The notes beneath the pieces are model-generated. The model saw nothing but the letters and a program-made list of their open reading frames with translations, did not search any database and was not told where the DNA came from. From positions 62,001 to 126,000 of the forward strand of contig NZ_JAYXKP010000008.1 in NCBI RefSeq assembly GCF_036039175.1: a stretch of 64,000 nucleotides of DNA. The letters run 5' to 3'. The first letter of the stretch is position 1, and the number at the start of each line of letters is the position of its first letter. The position numbers and the translations under genes were made by a program. Shown in pieces: positions 62,207 through 64,000 of this stretch. This DNA comes from Marinilactibacillus sp036039175 (lineage in GTDB: Bacteria; Bacillota; Bacilli; Lactobacillales; Carnobacteriaceae_A).

Positions 62207-62669
62207 ACTGGATCAATTGTATCGCGCAGTGATTCTAGAACACTCGCAGACGCCTAGAAGACGTGGGACACTGGATGAATCCACTACACAGATCGAACTG
62301 AGAAACCCGACTTGCGGTGATGTGATTCAAGTTCAACTGAATATCCAAGACGGTGTTGTCAAAGATGTTCGATTCGACGGCAGTGGTTGTACGATCTCTC
62401 TGGCGAGTGCGAGTATGATGACAGACGCGATCATCGGGAAACCGATTGAAGAAGCCTTGAATCTATCAAAAGAGTTTTCACAAGTCGTGCAAGGAAATGA
62501 AACGGAAGATCAGAATGCATTAGGCGACGCTATGATGTTGTCAGGCGTTTCTAAATTCCCGGCACGCATCAAATGCGCGACCCTTTCTTGGAAAGCTTTG
62601 GAAAAAGCCTTAGCGAACCAGGGAACGGGTGTAGACGGACAGATGAGACACGAAGAGATTACAGAATAA
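62193..62669 (+). CDS. sufU: Sulfur transfer protein SufU
   Basis: A 158-residue SufU. The three zinc/sulfur cysteines are in RNPTCGDVIQV, GSGCTISLASASMM and RIKCATLSWKAL, with the long insertion typical of SufU between the second and third. It relays persulfide from SufS to the SufBCD scaffold. Its AAAGGAG site lies inside the end of sufS. Confidence 0.95.
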   Translation: MALTKLDQLYRAVILEHSQTPRRRGTLDESTTQIELRNPTCGDVIQVQLNIQDGVVKDVRFDGSGCTISLASASMMTDAIIGKPIEEALNLSKEFSQVVQGNETEDQNALGDAMMLSGVSKFPARIKCATLSWKALEKALANQGTGVDGQMRHEEITE

Positions 62670-62700
62670 GCAGTACACTCACGAGAGGGGAACCTAATCA

Positions 62701-64000
62701 TGGTCAATGTACCAGAAAAAAGCGAATACCAATACGGATTCCACGATGATGTCGAGTCGATTTACGATACTGGTAAAGGACTGACAGAAAGCATTATCCG
62801 AGACATATCTTCACGTAAAGAAGAGCCACAATGGATGCTGGATTACCGTTTGAAATCTTATGATCACTTTTTGAAACGTCCAATGCCAGAATGGGGCGCG
62901 GATCTTTCAGAAGTTGATTTTGATAATATCACCTATTACCGTAAATCCAGTGAACGTTCAGAACGTAGCTGGGATGATGTACCAGACAAGATCAAAGAAA
63001 CCTTTGAACGTCTGGGGGTTCCAGAAGCAGAACGTCAATTCTTGGCGGGATCTGGTGCTCAGTATGAATCAGAAGTGGTTTACCACAACATGAAAGAAGA
63101 ATACGAAAAACTAGGCATCGTCTTTACCGATACCGATACAGCTTTAAAAGAATATCCTGAACTCTTCAAAGAACACTTTGGAACAGTCGTCCCACCAACA
63201 GACAACAAGCTAGCGGCTTTGAATTCAGCGACTTGGTCTGGTGGAACCTTTATCTATGTACCAAAAGGCGTCCGTTGTGACGTGCCACTACAAATGTACT
63301 TCCGTATCAATGATGAAGCGATGGGTCAATTTGAACGTACTTTGATCATCGTAGACGAAGGCGCAAGTGTACATTACGTTGAAGGCTGTACAGCACCAAC
63401 ATTCTCTGAAAGCTCATTACACGCTGCCGTTGTAGAAATCATCGTTAAAAAGGATGCTTACTGCCGTTATACAACGATTCAAAACTGGTCAGATAACGTC
63501 TATAACCTCGTTACAAAACGGGCAACTGCCGCAGAAGGCGCAACAGTTGAATGGATCGATGGGAACCTTGGCGCTAAAACAACCATGAAATACCCAAGTA
63601 TCCATTTAAACGGACGTGGCGCTCGTGGTACGACAATGTCGATCGCAATGGCCGGAGCAGGTCAAATCCAAGATACAGGTGCAAAAATGATTCACAACGC
63701 ACCAAACACATCCAGCTCAATCGTTTCAAAATCGATTGCTAAAGATGGTGGAGAAGTCAACTATCGTGGACAAGTCACTTTCGGGAAAAATTCCGGCGGA
63801 TCGATCTCACATATCGAGTGTGACACGATCATCATGGATGACAAGTCGAAATCCGACACGATTCCTTACAACGAGATCCACAACTCGAACGTCGCACTAG
63901 AACACGAAGCGAAAGTTTCTAAAATATCAGAAGAACAACTCTACTACCTGATGAGCCGTGGCTTGAACGAAGAAACCGCCACAGAAATGATCGTCATGGG
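62701..64000 (+). CDS. sufB: Fe-S cluster assembly scaffold SufB (3' truncated by window)
   Basis: The frame opens at ATG 62701 with GAGAGGGG upstream and remains open for at least 433 codons to the window edge. Family blocks are EPQWMLDYRLKSYDHF, TWSGGTFIYVPKGVRCDVPLQ (with the conserved Cys), FSESSLHAAVVEI, VYNLVTKRATA and, near the edge, EEQLYYLMSRGLNEETA. About 30 residues should remain outside the window. Last gene of sufCDSUB. Confidence 0.96.

Noticed and set aside
1..64000. Prophage, IS element, integron or restriction-modification system
   Set aside because: No transposase, integrase, phage structural or restriction gene was found on either strand.

Overview
The window is about 64 kb of a low-GC Gram-positive chromosome. 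Strong AGGAGG-type ribosome sites, frequent GTG/TTG starts, U-rich hairpin terminators, lipobox signal peptides, a Met T-box leader, a SufCDSUB cluster, a DUF2969 protein and a tmRNA tag ending in YALAA all point to Lactobacillales. The gene set fits Carnobacteriaceae best (something like Marinilactibacillus, Alkalibacterium or Carnobacterium). That family call is an inference from gene content, not a phylogeny. No rRNA, tRNA, prophage, IS element or CRISPR array was seen; the window looks like core chromosome with small accessory patches.

Layout. 1-5.2 kb: a ZIP metal transporter with an apparent AUU start, then secG, a carboxylesterase, RNase R and SmpB. 5.2-9.9 kb: an ABC-2 drug-type exporter, a histidine phosphatase, a HAD phosphatase and two small reverse-strand genes (one YolD-like). 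9.9-16 kb: small and surface proteins, including a 24-residue membrane peptide facing an HTH protein, a polytopic membrane protein, and two divergent proteins (a coiled-coil membrane protein and a secreted ChW-repeat protein) that end in the same C-terminal module. 16-22 kb: a formate/nitrite-type channel with a palindromic operator, then a PTS sugar operon (TIM-barrel isomerase, EIIBC, EIIA, 3-epimerase, RpiB, DeoR regulator) preceded by four exact-period 10-bp direct repeats. It is best read as use of a rare hexose such as allose or allulose. 22-27.5 kb: GNAT, small ORFs, a CPBP protease gene broken by one stop codon, a CNNM/CorC transporter flanked by two copies of the same about 90-nt small RNA, tmRNA and a sirtuin.

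27.5-38 kb: a large operon for scavenging N-acylated amino acids or peptides (two M20 amidohydrolases, DppBC, DppE, DppD, DppF and a further M20 dipeptidase), with a cre site and a near-consensus promoter. 38-45 kb: MFS transporter, Na/Pi cotransporter with Pho boxes, FAH-family enzyme, DUF2969, YihY, an ArsC-like protein and a stand-alone GcvH-like protein. 45-50 kb: Met T-box with metNIQ, a 59-residue tautomerase and a DASS anion transporter. 50-54.7 kb: the pst phosphate operon with a Pho box, whose PstS appears circularly permuted. 54.7-58.6 kb: hydrolase, acetyltransferase, class I amidotransferase and a cation/proton antiporter behind a riboswitch-like attenuator. 58.7-64 kb: sufCDSUB, with sufB running off the window.

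The observations most worth a second look are the permuted PstS, the twin small RNAs around the CorC gene, the attenuator leader of the antiporter, the AUU-start ZIP gene, and the shared C-terminal module of the two divergent surface proteins.
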